Positions 52,112 to 61,028 of a stretch of DNA of 64,000 nucleotides are shown piece after piece. Both the position numbers and the translations under genes were made by a program. Source of the stretch: Halorubrum sodomense (GTDB lineage: Archaea; Halobacteriota; Halobacteria; Halobacteriales; Haloferacaceae); contig NZ_FOYN01000005.1 of NCBI RefSeq assembly GCF_900111935.1, positions 1 through 64,000 of the forward strand, written 5' to 3'. Position 1 is the first letter of the stretch; the number at the start of each line of letters is the position of its first letter. Under the pieces are notes generated by a model, which saw only the letters and a list, made by a program, of their open reading frames with translations, did not search any database and had not been told where the DNA came from.

Positions 52112-52348
52112 TCACTCCGCGGCCGACGCGGCGTCGTCGTCCGCGGTCGCGAGCCGGAACAGGCCCACGAGCGCGCCGGCCGCCACCAGCGCTCCCTCGG
52201 CCTTCGCGGCCGCGTACGTCCACTCGCGCGGCTCCGCCTCGCCGGCGTTCCGGTAGAGCGCGCGCGTCCAGAGCGCGACGGCGCGCCGCGGCGCGACGGC
52301 TTCGAGCAGTCCCCCGATTCCGGCCACCAACAGCAGGAGCGCCTTCAT
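52112..52348 (-). CDS. Small membrane-associated protein (78 aa), unknown
   Basis: 78 residues: hydrophobic start MKALLLLVAGIGGLLEAVAP, a basic/aromatic middle (RRAVALWTRALYRNAGE), then AEGALVAAGALVGLFRLATA as a second hydrophobic helix and an acidic end. Both termini could insert in the membrane. Similar small proteins occur in Halobacteria with no known function. It precedes the regulator gene on the same strand, 72 bp upstream. Confidence 0.6.
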   Translation of the reverse strand: MKALLLLVAGIGGLLEAVAPRRAVALWTRALYRNAGEAEPREWTYAAAKAEGALVAAGALVGLFRLATADDDAASAAE

Positions 52349-52417
52349 ACGCCTCCTTCGCCGGCGACCCTCAAAAGGGAACGGGGGATCGTCGCGTCCG
52401 ACCGAATTCGGGTCCGC

Positions 52418-53023
52418 TCAGGCGCCGGTCACCCGTTCGGCGGCGTCGAGGTAGCGCCGACAGGTCGCGGCCGCCCACTCGCGGACCGACGGGTCGTCCG
52501 TCCACAGGAGGGCGGCCACCCCGTCTCCGTCCGTCAGCCCGACGACCGCGCGGTCGTCGACGAGGGCTACCGTCACCGGCGACTCCCCCTCGTGACGGTA
52601 CGCGTCGACGCCGCGGTCGACGAGCGCACGCCGGACGATCGACCCCGCCGCCCCGGAGAGGCGGTCGGCCGCGGACCCGGTGAACGCGACGCGGACCGCC
52701 CGCGGCGCGCTCGCCCGGAACTCCTGGTCGCTCTCCCCGTCCGTCTCGTCGCCTCCGGCCGCCGGCGACGCGTTCAGCCGTCGGGCGAGGTCGGCGTCGA
52801 ACCGCGGGACGACGGCGACGACGCTGTCGGCCTCGCCGACGAGTTCGGCCAGTCGTCCGGCCGGAGTCGCGGCGGCGTCCCCGGCCGCGTCGACGGCCTC
52901 CGACCCGCTCCCGCGCTCGACGACCTCGATTCGACCGGCGAGGTCCGCGGGGTCGGCGTCGACCGCGCGCGACACGAACGACCGGAGGACCGCCGCGGGC
53001 GACCCGGAGTCGTCGTCGCTCAC
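52418..53023 (-). CDS. Haloarchaeal protein of unknown function (201 aa)
   Basis: 201 residues, acidic and Ala-rich, with RLAELVGEADSVVAVVPRFDADL in the middle and GVDAYRHEGESPVTVALVDDRAV leading to LLWTDDPSVREWAAATCRRYLDAAERV. The pattern recalls C-terminal sensor-like domains of haloarchaeal regulators (helix, strand, W-T-D-D, C-terminal helix), but no HTH is present at the N-terminus. It overlaps the methyltransferase gene upstream by 4 bp, so the two are coupled. No function is assigned. Confidence 0.6.
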   Translation of the reverse strand: MSDDDSGSPAAVLRSFVSRAVDADPADLAGRIEVVERGSGSEAVDAAGDAAATPAGRLAELVGEADSVVAVVPRFDADLARRLNASPAAGGDETDGESDQEFRASAPRAVRVAFTGSAADRLSGAAGSIVRRALVDRGVDAYRHEGESPVTVALVDDRAVVGLTDGDGVAALLWTDDPSVREWAAATCRRYLDAAERVTGA

Positions 53024-53691
53024 GCGTCCCGCCCGTCCGCGTCGGTCGAGTCGTGTCCCTCACTCGGCCACCGGTCCGGCGCCTCCGGGCGCGTCGGGTA
53101 CGACTGCCGGCCGCCCGTCGCCTTCCGTGCGAGCAGTCGAGCCGTCGCGCGGCGGCGGTCGCCCGGGCGCTCCGTGGTCGTCTCGTCGTAGTAACGCACG
53201 CTCAGCCCGAGCCCGGCGCGGAGCAGCTCGTTCGCCGCGAAGCGGTAGCGGTCGCCGCTCGGTCCCGACGGGGACGGCTCCGCCGACCGGAGGTGGCCCT
53301 CAACGAAGAGGTACCCGCCGGGCGCGAGCGACTCGACGAGGTCCGCGAACCGATCGAGCGTGTGGAAGTAGCTCATCGCGATCACGTCGTACGTCTCGGT
53401 CGGGAACTCGTACGTCGACACGTCGGCCCGAATCGTCTCGATCCGGCCGCCGATCCCGCGCTCCGCGGCGCGCTCGCGGACGATACCGAGTCCCTCCGCC
53501 GAGGCGTCGAGCGCGTCGACGTCGCGGCCGCGGTCCGCGAGGAACACCGCGTTGCGCCCGGTCCCGGCGGCCACGTCGAGCGCGCGGCCCTCGGGAAAAG
53601 ACGGCTCGTACGCGCGGAGCACGGGGGACGGCTCGGGGGCGCGCGGGTACTCGCCCGACGCGAAGCGCTCGTCCCAGTCGGTGTCGGTCAC
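53020..53691 (-). CDS. SAM-dependent methyltransferase, TehB-like
   Basis: 223 residues of class I methyltransferases. RALDVAAGTGRNAVFLADRG is the SAM-binding motif I (about 36-55). VDALDASAEGLGIVRERA is the motif-II region and YDVIAMSYFHTLDR motif III. The start TDWDERFASGEYP resembles TehB/thiopurine-type enzymes. The C-terminal region is Arg/Gly-rich and non-conserved. Substrate unknown. It overlaps the downstream unknown gene by 4 bp, so function may be linked to that protein. ATG at 53691. Confidence 0.85.
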   Translation of the reverse strand: MTDTDWDERFASGEYPRAPEPSPVLRAYEPSFPEGRALDVAAGTGRNAVFLADRGRDVDALDASAEGLGIVRERAAERGIGGRIETIRADVSTYEFPTETYDVIAMSYFHTLDRFADLVESLAPGGYLFVEGHLRSAEPSPSGPSGDRYRFAANELLRAGLGLSVRYYDETTTERPGDRRRATARLLARKATGGRQSYPTRPEAPDRWPSEGHDSTDADGRDA

Positions 53692-53750
53692 GGTCGCCCT
53701 TCGGCGCGCCGGGGCGTAAACCTCAGGGGCGCCTCGCTCGGAACGGGGGT

Positions 53751-54263
53751 ATGGAGGACGCGACGGATCCCGCCGAACGCCTGAACGCGATCCTCGGCGA
53801 CCGCGACGAGACGCTGGCGACCGCGGAGTCGCTCACGGGCGGGCTGGTCGGGTCGCGGGTGACCGACGTGCCGGGCGCGAGCGACTACTTCGACCGCGGA
53901 TTCGTGACCTACTCGTACGACGCCAAGCGCGAACTACTCGGGGTCTCCCGCGAGTCGCTCGACGCGAGCGGCGCCGTGAGCGACCCGGTCGTCAGCGAGA
54001 TGGCGGCCGGCGCGCGCGACCGAGCGAACGCGGACTGGGCGGTCGCGACGACCGGTATCGCGGGGCCGACGGGCGGGACCGACGAGAAGCCGGTCGGACT
54101 CGTCTACGTCGGCGTCGCGTACGCCGCCCCGTGGGGCACCGAGGCGTCGTTCGTTCGCACCGAGCGGGCGGTCCTCGACGGCGACCGCGACGCGGTGAAG
54201 CGATCCGCGGCCGAGCGCGCGCTCGACGCGCTCGTCCGGGCGATCGAAGATGTCGACGGCTGA
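53751..54263 (+). CDS. Standalone CinA C-terminal domain protein (nicotinamide-nucleotide amidase)
   Basis: 170 residues equal to the C-terminal domain of CinA. ETLATAESLTGGLVGSRVTD carries the catalytic Ser of the NMN deamidase family, and TTGIAGPTGGTDEKPVGLVY is the second signature. The N-terminal MoCF-like domain of full CinA is absent, as in stand-alone PncC. Expected reaction: nicotinamide mononucleotide to nicotinic acid mononucleotide, recycling NAD. Length fits PncC. ATG 53751 is used; the frame extends upstream only by composition. Confidence 0.88.
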   Translation: MEDATDPAERLNAILGDRDETLATAESLTGGLVGSRVTDVPGASDYFDRGFVTYSYDAKRELLGVSRESLDASGAVSDPVVSEMAAGARDRANADWAVATTGIAGPTGGTDEKPVGLVYVGVAYAAPWGTEASFVRTERAVLDGDRDAVKRSAAERALDALVRAIEDVDG

Positions 54264-54361
54264 GACGCGACCCTCGACCGACACGCGTCCGCGAGGCGTC
54301 CGACACCGACATCAGCAGGCAGTCACGCGGCGGGGAGTCACGCGGGGCGCCGCGCTCGTCG

Positions 54362-54565
54362 TCACTCGATGTAGGCGTTACCGACGACCGCGACGAGCAG
54401 CGCGGCGATCACGATCCAGGTGAGCGGTTCGACGGCGAGGAGGCGGAGCGGCCGTGTGACCGACCCGTCGAAGCCGAAGAGCGCGCCGGCGGCGAACGCG
54501 ATCGCCGCCACGAGTGCGCCGACGATTCCGGCCACGCCGAGCAGCGCGCGGTCCGACGGGTCCAT
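54362..54565 (-). CDS. Small two-helix membrane protein (67 aa)
   Basis: 67 residues: LLGVAGIVGALVAAIAFAAG forms a first helix (about 8-27), a short polar turn GFDGSVTRP follows, and LTWIVIAALLVAVVGNAYIE is a second helix reaching the C-terminus. It is a short hairpin membrane protein lacking charged interior residues. No family is known to me. It lies just beyond the tRNA-Thr gene on the same strand. Confidence 0.6.
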   Translation of the reverse strand: MDPSDRALLGVAGIVGALVAAIAFAAGALFGFDGSVTRPLRLLAVEPLTWIVIAALLVAVVGNAYIE

Positions 54566-54641
54566 ACCCGACGTGCGCGTCGCGGGTACTTAAGAAATTT
54601 CCGCGGAAGGAGTCGTGGAGCGGGGCGACCACGCCGTTCGA

Positions 54642-54715
54642 AGCCAGGGCAGGGATTTGAACCCCGGAAGTCTCGATTACAAGTCGAGTGCATGACCCAC
54701 CCATGCTCCCCTGGC
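54642..54715 (-). tRNA. tRNA-Thr (anticodon UGU)
   Basis: On the minus strand the 5' end is GCCAGGG and the 3' end CCCTGGC plus discriminator T. The D stem GCAT/ATGC, anticodon stem CTCGA/TCGAG around CTTGTAA, and T stem CGGGG/CCCTG with loop TTCAAAT (one G-U pair) fold properly, giving anticodon TGT (threonine, ACA). No CCA is encoded. No integrase or att duplication is seen next to it. Confidence 0.95.
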
Positions 54716-54776
54716 GCGTGCGGCCGTACTCGGTCCTCCTATGAGTGCGTGTCGCTTTCCGCGAACCCGGCCGGCG

Positions 54777-55358
54777 TCAGTCGCTTTCGACCGCGGATTC
54801 GGCGTCCTCGTCGCGGCCGTCGCCGCCCTCGGCGTCGTCGCTCTCGTCGCCCGAGTCGTCGGCGTCACCGCCCTCGTCTCCCAGCGACTTCGCCAGTTCG
54901 ACGCGGTGGGGGTCGTAGCCGCGGTCCGCGTAGAACGCTCGGGCGCGGTCGTTGTCGGCGAGCGCCTCCAGCGCCACTCGCTCGGCGCCCATCTCGTCGA
55001 GCGCGCGCTCGGCCGCGTCGAGCAGCGCCGCGCCGACCCCCTCGCCGCGTCGCTCCGGCACCACGAAGAGGTTGCTGACGGTGCCGCGGACGGCGTCGCG
55101 CTCGTAGTCCCCGCGTTCGAGCGAGAAGCCGACGAAGCCGACGACGGCGGACCCGTCCGGTTTCGAGTCCCGAGCGACGAGCAGGTCGCCCGTGACGACC
55201 GACCCCGCGACCCACTCGCGGACCGTCGCGCGGTTCGCCTCGGCGCGGAGCGTGGCGCCGTACTCGCGCTGGCTCGCCGCGAGCGCCACCCACATGTCGG
55301 TGACGGCGTCGACGTCGTCGGCGGTCGCCGGTTCGATTCGGGCGTCCGTCTCGGCCAT
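54777..55358 (-). CDS. GNAT N-acetyltransferase with acidic tail
   Basis: 193 residues. DDVDAVTDMWVALAASQREYG is the family start, VSNLFVVPERRGEGVGAALLDAAE the acetyl-CoA loop (about 95-116), and DNDRARAFYADRGYDPHRV the last strand-helix. The final 30 residues are almost entirely Asp/Glu/Ser/Gly, a halophilic disordered tail not needed for the fold. Substrate unknown. It lies immediately upstream of the tRNA-Thr gene and is transcribed in the same direction. Confidence 0.82.
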   Translation of the reverse strand: MAETDARIEPATADDVDAVTDMWVALAASQREYGATLRAEANRATVREWVAGSVVTGDLLVARDSKPDGSAVVGFVGFSLERGDYERDAVRGTVSNLFVVPERRGEGVGAALLDAAERALDEMGAERVALEALADNDRARAFYADRGYDPHRVELAKSLGDEGGDADDSGDESDDAEGGDGRDEDAESAVESD

Positions 55359-55444
55359 GCGTTCGGCTTCGGCTCGCGGCGTGTTGAGGCTGCCGCCCGA
55401 GGAATCGACCGCGCCGTCGGCGCGTCGAGCGTCGGGTCAGCGAC

Positions 55445-56173
55445 TCAGATCTCGCGACAGTTCGGACAGACGGCCTGTCCGTTCGCGGTGACGAGGTCGG
55501 GGACGAGCGCGCCGCAGTTCTCGCAGACGCCCTGCGTGGAGGCCCCGATCGACGCTCCCGCGACCGCCTCGGAGCCGTCGGTGTCGGGGGCCCCGCCGCG
55601 CGACGCGGTCCCGTCGCGGCCCGCTACCGCCTCCGGCTCTATCGACGCTCCGGCGCCACGCTCCGCGTCGGAGTCCGCGACGGTCGCCGAGGGCACCGTT
55701 CCGTCCGGCCGGGGCTCGCCGGTCGCGGTCTCCTCGCCGAAGCCGTCGGTCCCGGTCCCCGTTCGCGGAGCGCCGGCGGCGAGCACGTCGCCGTCCGTGA
55801 CGACGCCGACCGCCTCTCCCTCGTCGACGGCGACCACTCGGTCGGCGCCCTCCGCGACGAGGCGCTCCTCGACCGACGCCAGCGAGTCGTCCGGCGACAC
55901 CGCCGGCAGCGGCGGGCCCATCGCGTCGGCAACGGTGCGGTCGGCGGGGTCCGCGGCCCCGTCCGCTCCGCCGCCGACGGCGGTCGCGTCCAGCAGCGCG
56001 TCGAGCGCGTCGCGGGCCTCCAGCCGTCCGACCGGTTCGCCGCCGCGCACGACGACCAGGCAGTTCGTCTCCTCGTCGACCAGCAGCGCGGCCGCTTCCG
56101 GGAGCGAGTCCGACTCGCTGACGCCGAGGAACTCGCGGTGCATCACGTCACGGACCGTGGTGTCTGTTCGCAT
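55445..56173 (-). CDS. CBS-pair protein with C-terminal zinc ribbon
   Basis: 242 residues. Two CBS motifs: VRDVMHREFLGVSESDSLPE (residues 7-26) with its VVVRGGEPVGRLEARDALD core, then VADAMGPPLPAVSPDDSLAS with VVAVDEGEAVGVVTDGDVL. A long disordered acidic linker (about 130-205) leads to a zinc ribbon GVCENCGALVPD ... AVCPNCREI. CBS pairs bind adenosine nucleotides; the ribbon suggests nucleic acid or protein binding. It could be a nucleotide-sensing regulator. ATG at 56173. Confidence 0.86.
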   Translation of the reverse strand: MRTDTTVRDVMHREFLGVSESDSLPEAAALLVDEETNCLVVVRGGEPVGRLEARDALDALLDATAVGGGADGAADPADRTVADAMGPPLPAVSPDDSLASVEERLVAEGADRVVAVDEGEAVGVVTDGDVLAAGAPRTGTGTDGFGEETATGEPRPDGTVPSATVADSDAERGAGASIEPEAVAGRDGTASRGGAPDTDGSEAVAGASIGASTQGVCENCGALVPDLVTANGQAVCPNCREI

Positions 56174-56354
56174 ATGACTCGGATCCGCTCCGACCGGCTA
56201 AAAGGTGCCCCCGGTAGCGTTTTATTCGCGCCGGCCGTACGCATGCGATCGGTTCGCACGCTCGGGCGAGAGACGCCCTGTGCTCGGCGGTGGCGAGAAC
56301 CACGCGCGAGGACAAAAAGGGAGCGTTCAAACCCTCCGACGTTCGAACGTCGGT

Positions 56355-57053
56355 ATGGTCATTCCCTCGTTCGTGATCGGGATCGCGGGGGGGACGGGCG
56401 CCGGGAAGACGACGGTCTCTCGACTCGTCACCCGCGACCTCGGCGACAGCGTCACCCGGATCCCGCTCGACAACTACTACGAGGACCTCTCGCACCTCGC
56501 GTTCGAGGAGCGCCAGGAGGTCAACTACGACCACCCCTCGGCGTTCGAGTGGGACCTGCTCAGGGAACACCTCGAGGCCCTCTTGGAGGGACAGTCCGTC
56601 GAGATGCCGCAGTACGACTTCGAGATCCACAACCGAAAGGACGAGCGCGTCACCGTCGAGCCGACCGACGTGATCGTGTTGGAGGGAATCCTGGCGCTGT
56701 ACGACGAGGAGATAAACGACATGATGGACCTCCGGCTGTTCGTCGAGACGGACGCCGACGTGCGGATCCTGCGGCGGATTCGGCGCGACGTCATCGAGCG
56801 CGGGCGCGACCTGGAGGGCGTCATCGACCAGTACCTCTCGACGGTGAAGCCGATGCACGAGCAGTTCATCGAGCCGTCGAAGAAGCACGCCGACGTGATC
56901 ATCCCGGAGGGCGCCAACAGCGTCGCCGTGAACCTCCTCGAAGAGAAGCTCCGCGCCGAGGTCGAGGGCGACGCGGTCCGCAGCTGGGAGCGCGGCAGCC
57001 TCGAACAGGAGCTCGGCGAGAAGCGCTCGCTCGACGTCGACGGCGACGACTGA
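56355..57053 (+). CDS. udk: Uridine kinase
   Basis: 232 residues; phosphorylates uridine/cytidine in pyrimidine salvage. The P-loop GIAGGTGAGKTTVSR is at 9-23. DNYYEDLSHLAFEERQEVNYDHP carries the conserved uridine-binding Asp/Tyr region, and VLEGILALYDEEIND the family acidic loop. ATG 56355 starts the family N-terminus (MVIPSFVIGIAGG); the upstream frame is not conserved. It complements thymidine kinase at 50156, so both salvage kinases are in the window. Confidence 0.93.
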   Translation: MVIPSFVIGIAGGTGAGKTTVSRLVTRDLGDSVTRIPLDNYYEDLSHLAFEERQEVNYDHPSAFEWDLLREHLEALLEGQSVEMPQYDFEIHNRKDERVTVEPTDVIVLEGILALYDEEINDMMDLRLFVETDADVRILRRIRRDVIERGRDLEGVIDQYLSTVKPMHEQFIEPSKKHADVIIPEGANSVAVNLLEEKLRAEVEGDAVRSWERGSLEQELGEKRSLDVDGDD

Positions 57054-57172
57054 CCCGGCCGGCCTCGCCCGCGCACGGCTCGCCGCCGGACCCGGGGAGA
57101 GACTCCGTGGATACCGGTATCGCGACCCCGTGATCCCCAAACGCTGATAGGAACCGACGCGAATGAGCGGCT

Positions 57173-58066
57173 ATGAGCGAGGGGAGCGGCCGATCCGTCG
57201 ACCCCAACGAGGCGTTCAGTCTGGTCGCCAGCGAGACGCGCTTCGCCGTCCTGCGAGCGCTGTGGGACCTGACGACCGGGACCGGCGAGCGGTCGGCCTC
57301 GTTCGCCGACCTCCGCGAGGCGTCCGGGGTCCGCGATTCGGGGCAGTTCAACTACCACCTCGACCAGCTCACCCCGCAGTTCGTCCGCAAGGCCGACGGC
57401 GAGTACCAGCTGACGGCCGCGGGTCGGCGGGTCGTGGGCGCGGCGTTCTCGGGGGCGTTGACCGACATGGAGACCGCGGTCGATCCGCGCCCGGTCCGAG
57501 ACTGCCCCGAGTGCGGCGGACCCATCTCCCTGCGGTACGAGGGCGGGCAGATGCACGTCGAGTGTCGCGACTGCGGACACCACGAGGCCGACATGCACGC
57601 GCCGCCGGCGCTGGTCGCGGCGGCCGACTCCGACGAGCTCGAAACCCTGCTGGGAAAGCACCTTCTGACCAAGATTCAGCGGCTGAACCGCGGTTTCTGT
57701 CTGTACTGTAGCGGTCCGTTGGAGGCGGAGTTCCACCGCGACGACGACGGGCAGTTACACGAGGACTGGAGCGTCACGTTCTCCTGTGAACTGTGCGGAC
57801 ACGTCGCGTACTCGCTCGTCACCGGCGTCGTGCTCGACCATCCGGCCGTCGTGTCGCTGCTCCACGAAGCGGGGATCGACCTCCGCGAGACGCCGCTCTG
57901 GGAGCTCGACCCCCTGATCGAGGCCACGGAACGGGTCGTCGGGGAGGACCCACTCCGGGTCGAGACGACCGTCGAAACGGCCGACGCCGCGCTGACGCTC
58001 CGCCTGGACGAGTCCCTGTCCGTCGTCGAGTACGAACGTCGCGAGCGCGACCACGCCGTCGAGTGA
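57173..58066 (+). CDS. Winged-helix regulator with two zinc ribbons
   Basis: 297 residues. An ArsR-type winged helix (about 10-85): SLVASETRFAVLRALWDL and QFNYHLDQLTPQFVRKADGEYQL. It is followed by two zinc ribbons: CPECGG ... CRDCGH (about 108-140) and CLYCSG ... CELCGH (about 178-208). The C-terminal domain is strand-rich. Such proteins are common in Halobacteria and presumably bind DNA in response to some signal; target unknown. It is convergent with the helicase gene. Confidence 0.83.
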   Translation: MSEGSGRSVDPNEAFSLVASETRFAVLRALWDLTTGTGERSASFADLREASGVRDSGQFNYHLDQLTPQFVRKADGEYQLTAAGRRVVGAAFSGALTDMETAVDPRPVRDCPECGGPISLRYEGGQMHVECRDCGHHEADMHAPPALVAAADSDELETLLGKHLLTKIQRLNRGFCLYCSGPLEAEFHRDDDGQLHEDWSVTFSCELCGHVAYSLVTGVVLDHPAVVSLLHEAGIDLRETPLWELDPLIEATERVVGEDPLRVETTVETADAALTLRLDESLSVVEYERRERDHAVE

Positions 58067-58081
58067 GATCACAGGGACCGG

Positions 58082-59464
58082 TCAGTGCCGCCGGCTCGCC
58101 ACCCGCTCCTCGGCGGTCTCGGCGCTGACGAGCTCGTAGAGGGTCGCCCGCCCGCCGTCCTCCTTAGGGCGAAGCACGCGGCCGAGCCGCTGGGTGAACT
58201 CGCGCTCGCTGCCCGACCCGGAGAGCAGGACCGCGACGTTGGCGTCGGGAACGTCGACGCCCTCGTCGAGGACGTTTGCGGCGACCACGCGGCCGTAGGT
58301 GCCGTCGCGGAAGCGTTCGAGGATCTCGCGGCGTTCCTTCGCGCCCGTCTCGGCGGTGATCGCGGGCAGCAGGAAGCGCTCGGAGAGCCGGTAGACGAGG
58401 TCGGTGTGGGCCGTGAACACGATCACGCGGTCGTCGCGGTGACGGTCGAGGATCTCCGCGAGCCGGTCGACCTTGCGGTCGGCGTTCATCATGATTTCGC
58501 GGGCGTCCTGCTTCGCGAGGAGGGCCTCCCGGGCCGCCGGGTCGTTGCCGGACCGCTTGACCAGTTCCTGGTAGTCGCTCCCGCTCGAAAACGTGATCCC
58601 CGCGTCGCGCACGTACTCGACGAACGTGCCCTGCCTGTCTTCGTAGCGCTCGCGCTCCGCGTCGGTCAGGTCCACCTCGATCCGCCGGATGTCGTAGGGC
58701 GCGAGGTGGTCGCCCGCGAGGTCGTCGACGCCGAGCGCGTAGACGCGGTCGCCCACCAGCTCCGCGACCGCCTCGTGGGCGCCGTCCGGACGCTCGAAGG
58801 TGGCGGTGAGGCCGAGCCGCGCGGGCGCCGCGAGCAGTCGGGCGGCGTCGCGGTAGCCCTCGCCGCCGAGGTGGTGGGCCTCGTCGAAGACGACGAACCC
58901 GAAGGCGTCGCCCACGCCGTCGGCCTTCAGGTACGCGGAGTCGTACGTCGACACCGTGATCGCCTCCCGGCGCTGCTCGCCGCCGCCGAACCGGCCGATC
59001 GGGAGGTCGAACTCGCGCTCCAGTTCGCGCTGCCACTGGTCGAGCAGGTCCACCGTGGGGACGACGACGAGCGTCGGGACGCCCACCTCGACCATCGCGC
59101 GGATCGCGATGACGGTCTTGCCGGCGCCGGTCGGGAGCTCGATCACCCCCCGCTCGCCGGCGTCGCGCCACGCGTCGAGCGCCTCGCGCTGGTACTCGCG
59201 GAGCTCGTAGTCGGTGAGGAGCGCGTCCGGCAGCCCGGCCGCCTCGGCGGCGCGGTCGCTCGCGTCGAGCACCCGGTCCTCGACGCCGATCCCGGCCACC
59301 CGGAGCGCGCGACGGAGTTCGGCGTAGCGGTACGCGGGCGCGCGGCTCGTCCCGGAACGCGGGTCCGTCTCGACGCCCGGGAGCGGCGGGAGCGCGTCGG
59401 GCGCGAGGTCGGCGTCCGCGTCGACCCGGATCGTCGCGTCCTCGTAGGTCAACCGGACGTCCAT
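58082..59464 (-). CDS. XPB-like DEAD/DEAH-family DNA helicase
   Basis: 460 residues of the XPB-like SF2 helicases, involved in DNA repair or transcription-linked DNA opening. LREYQREALDAWRDAGERGV precedes Walker A PTGAGKTVIAIRA, then DEAH in VFDEAHHLGG (motif II), GLTATFERPD (motif III) and QRLGRVLRPK (motif VI). A thumb-like insert is present between motifs. Size is at the short end for archaeal XPB. ATG at 59464 (MDVRLTYEDATIRV) starts a small DRD-like N-terminal domain. Confidence 0.9.
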   Translation of the reverse strand: MDVRLTYEDATIRVDADADLAPDALPPLPGVETDPRSGTSRAPAYRYAELRRALRVAGIGVEDRVLDASDRAAEAAGLPDALLTDYELREYQREALDAWRDAGERGVIELPTGAGKTVIAIRAMVEVGVPTLVVVPTVDLLDQWQRELEREFDLPIGRFGGGEQRREAITVSTYDSAYLKADGVGDAFGFVVFDEAHHLGGEGYRDAARLLAAPARLGLTATFERPDGAHEAVAELVGDRVYALGVDDLAGDHLAPYDIRRIEVDLTDAERERYEDRQGTFVEYVRDAGITFSSGSDYQELVKRSGNDPAAREALLAKQDAREIMMNADRKVDRLAEILDRHRDDRVIVFTAHTDLVYRLSERFLLPAITAETGAKERREILERFRDGTYGRVVAANVLDEGVDVPDANVAVLLSGSGSEREFTQRLGRVLRPKEDGGRATLYELVSAETAEERVASRRH

Positions 59465-59513
59465 CGCCCGGAGTTGCCGACCGACTTACAAAGTCCCACC
59501 GCCTCGGTCCGCC

Positions 59514-60461
59514 ATGCGCGCGGCCGAACTCGACCCGGACCTCGCCGCGGCGATCGACGAGATCGAGTCGCTGGGACCGCCCGCGTGGAGCGACCTCTCC
59601 GTCGCGGCCGCCCGACGCTTAGAGGACGAGCTGTTCTCCGGTCCGCCCGAGCCGCCCGTGGCTGACGTCCGCGACCTCGCGTTCGACGGGCCCCACGGCG
59701 AGGTACCGGTCCGGACCTATCGTCCCGAGGGCATCGTTGAAGACTCGGCGGAGCCTCGCGTCCTCGTCCACTTCCACGGCGGCGGGTGGACGCTCGGCAC
59801 GCTCGACTCGGTCGACGGGATCTGCCGCGAACTCGCGGTCCGCGCCGACGCGGTCGTGGTCTCAGTCGACTACCGACTCGCCCCCGAACACCCGTTCCCG
59901 GTCGCGGTCGACGAGGCGGCCGCGGCGGTCGCGTGGGTCGCGGAAACCGCGGGCGCGCTCGGCGTCGACGCCGACCGGATCGGCGTGTCGGGGACCAGCG
60001 CCGGCGGCGCGCTCGCGGTCGCGACCGCGCTCCGTGCCCGGGAGTTCGATTCCCTACCGACCCCCGCCGGCCAGTTGCTCCTCTATCCGATCGCCGGCCG
60101 CGACTTCGAGACGGACTCCTACCGGGAGAACGCCGACGGCCCCCTGCTCACTCGGGGGGACATGCGGTGGTTCTACGACCGGTACCTCCGCAGTCCGGTC
60201 GACGCCGCGAACCCCTACGCGGTGCCGCTCCGGGCGACCGACCTGGGTGACCTGCCGCCCGCGACGGTCGTCACCGCCGGGTTCGACCCCCTGCGCGACG
60301 ACGGCGTCGCGCTCGCGGAGCGGTTCGAGGACGAGGGAACCTCGGTCGAACACCGCCACTACCCGGCGATGGCGCACGGGTTCTGTAGCCTCGCGGACCG
60401 GGTCGACGCCGCGGAGGCGGCGCTGGAGGCGGTCGCGAGGGACGCGCGGAGCTATCTGTGA
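59514..60461 (+). CDS. Alpha/beta hydrolase, HSL-type esterase (second copy)
   Basis: 315 residues. HFHGGGWTLGTL is the oxyanion motif. The nucleophile is in IGVSGTSAGGAL (GTSAG, in place of the GDSAG of the other copy), the acid in GFDPLRDDG and His in MAHGFCSL. The GDSAG to GTSAG change replaces the usual Asp before Ser by Thr, a difference from its paralogue at 3904-4836. Expected activity: hydrolysis of short esters. ATG 59514 is chosen; it converges with a UspA gene. Confidence 0.88.
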   Translation: MRAAELDPDLAAAIDEIESLGPPAWSDLSVAAARRLEDELFSGPPEPPVADVRDLAFDGPHGEVPVRTYRPEGIVEDSAEPRVLVHFHGGGWTLGTLDSVDGICRELAVRADAVVVSVDYRLAPEHPFPVAVDEAAAAVAWVAETAGALGVDADRIGVSGTSAGGALAVATALRAREFDSLPTPAGQLLLYPIAGRDFETDSYRENADGPLLTRGDMRWFYDRYLRSPVDAANPYAVPLRATDLGDLPPATVVTAGFDPLRDDGVALAERFEDEGTSVEHRHYPAMAHGFCSLADRVDAAEAALEAVARDARSYL

Positions 60462-60474
60462 CTGTCGCGGGGAC

Positions 60475-60924
60475 TCAGGCGTCGACGGTCGTCTTCACGA
60501 TGCTCACCGGGGCGGGGGACTGCCGGGAGACGCGCTCGGTGACGGAGCCGAGCATCCGGCGGTAGTCGCCGGAACGCGTCTTCGACCCCATCACCGTGAG
60601 GTCGACGTCCGCCTCGTCGACGTACCGGAGGATCTCCTCGTGCGGGACGCCGTACCGCAGGGCGGTGACCGCCTCCACGCCGGCCTCACGGGCGCGTGTC
60701 GCCACCGCGTCGAGCGCCTCGCGTCCGGTCTCTTCGAGCGTCTCCTCGGCGCCCTCGGCGCCGTCGACGAACTCGTCGCCGGAGTAGGCGTTCACCACGT
60801 CGCTGTCGACGACGTAGAGCACGTGGAGCGTCGCGTCGTAGCGCTCGGCGGCGTCGATCGCGTGGTCGGTCGCGCGGTCGACGCCGACGCTTCCGTCGGT
60901 GGGCAGGAGGACATCGTCGTACAT
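60475..60924 (-). CDS. Universal stress protein (UspA family)
   Basis: 149 residues. MYDDVLLPTDGSVGVDRATDH starts the fold, with VMGSKTRSGDYRRMLGSVTERV near the end, matching the UspA ATP-loop. Third UspA gene of the window. Divergent from the amidohydrolase gene at 61029 and convergent with the esterase. Confidence 0.88.
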   Translation of the reverse strand: MYDDVLLPTDGSVGVDRATDHAIDAAERYDATLHVLYVVDSDVVNAYSGDEFVDGAEGAEETLEETGREALDAVATRAREAGVEAVTALRYGVPHEEILRYVDEADVDLTVMGSKTRSGDYRRMLGSVTERVSRQSPAPVSIVKTTVDA

Positions 60925-61028
60925 ACGCGGCGCTTCGTCGGGCGAGCGAATAAATCGGTCGCCGGTTCCCGACCGGCGCGGTCGCCGTTTCCCGAACGGT
61001 TAACACGCTGTGTGCCCCCCGAATTCCC

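Noticed and set aside
54600-54780. Integration site at tRNA-Thr
   Set aside because: No duplicated tRNA end, integrase or composition change is seen around it.
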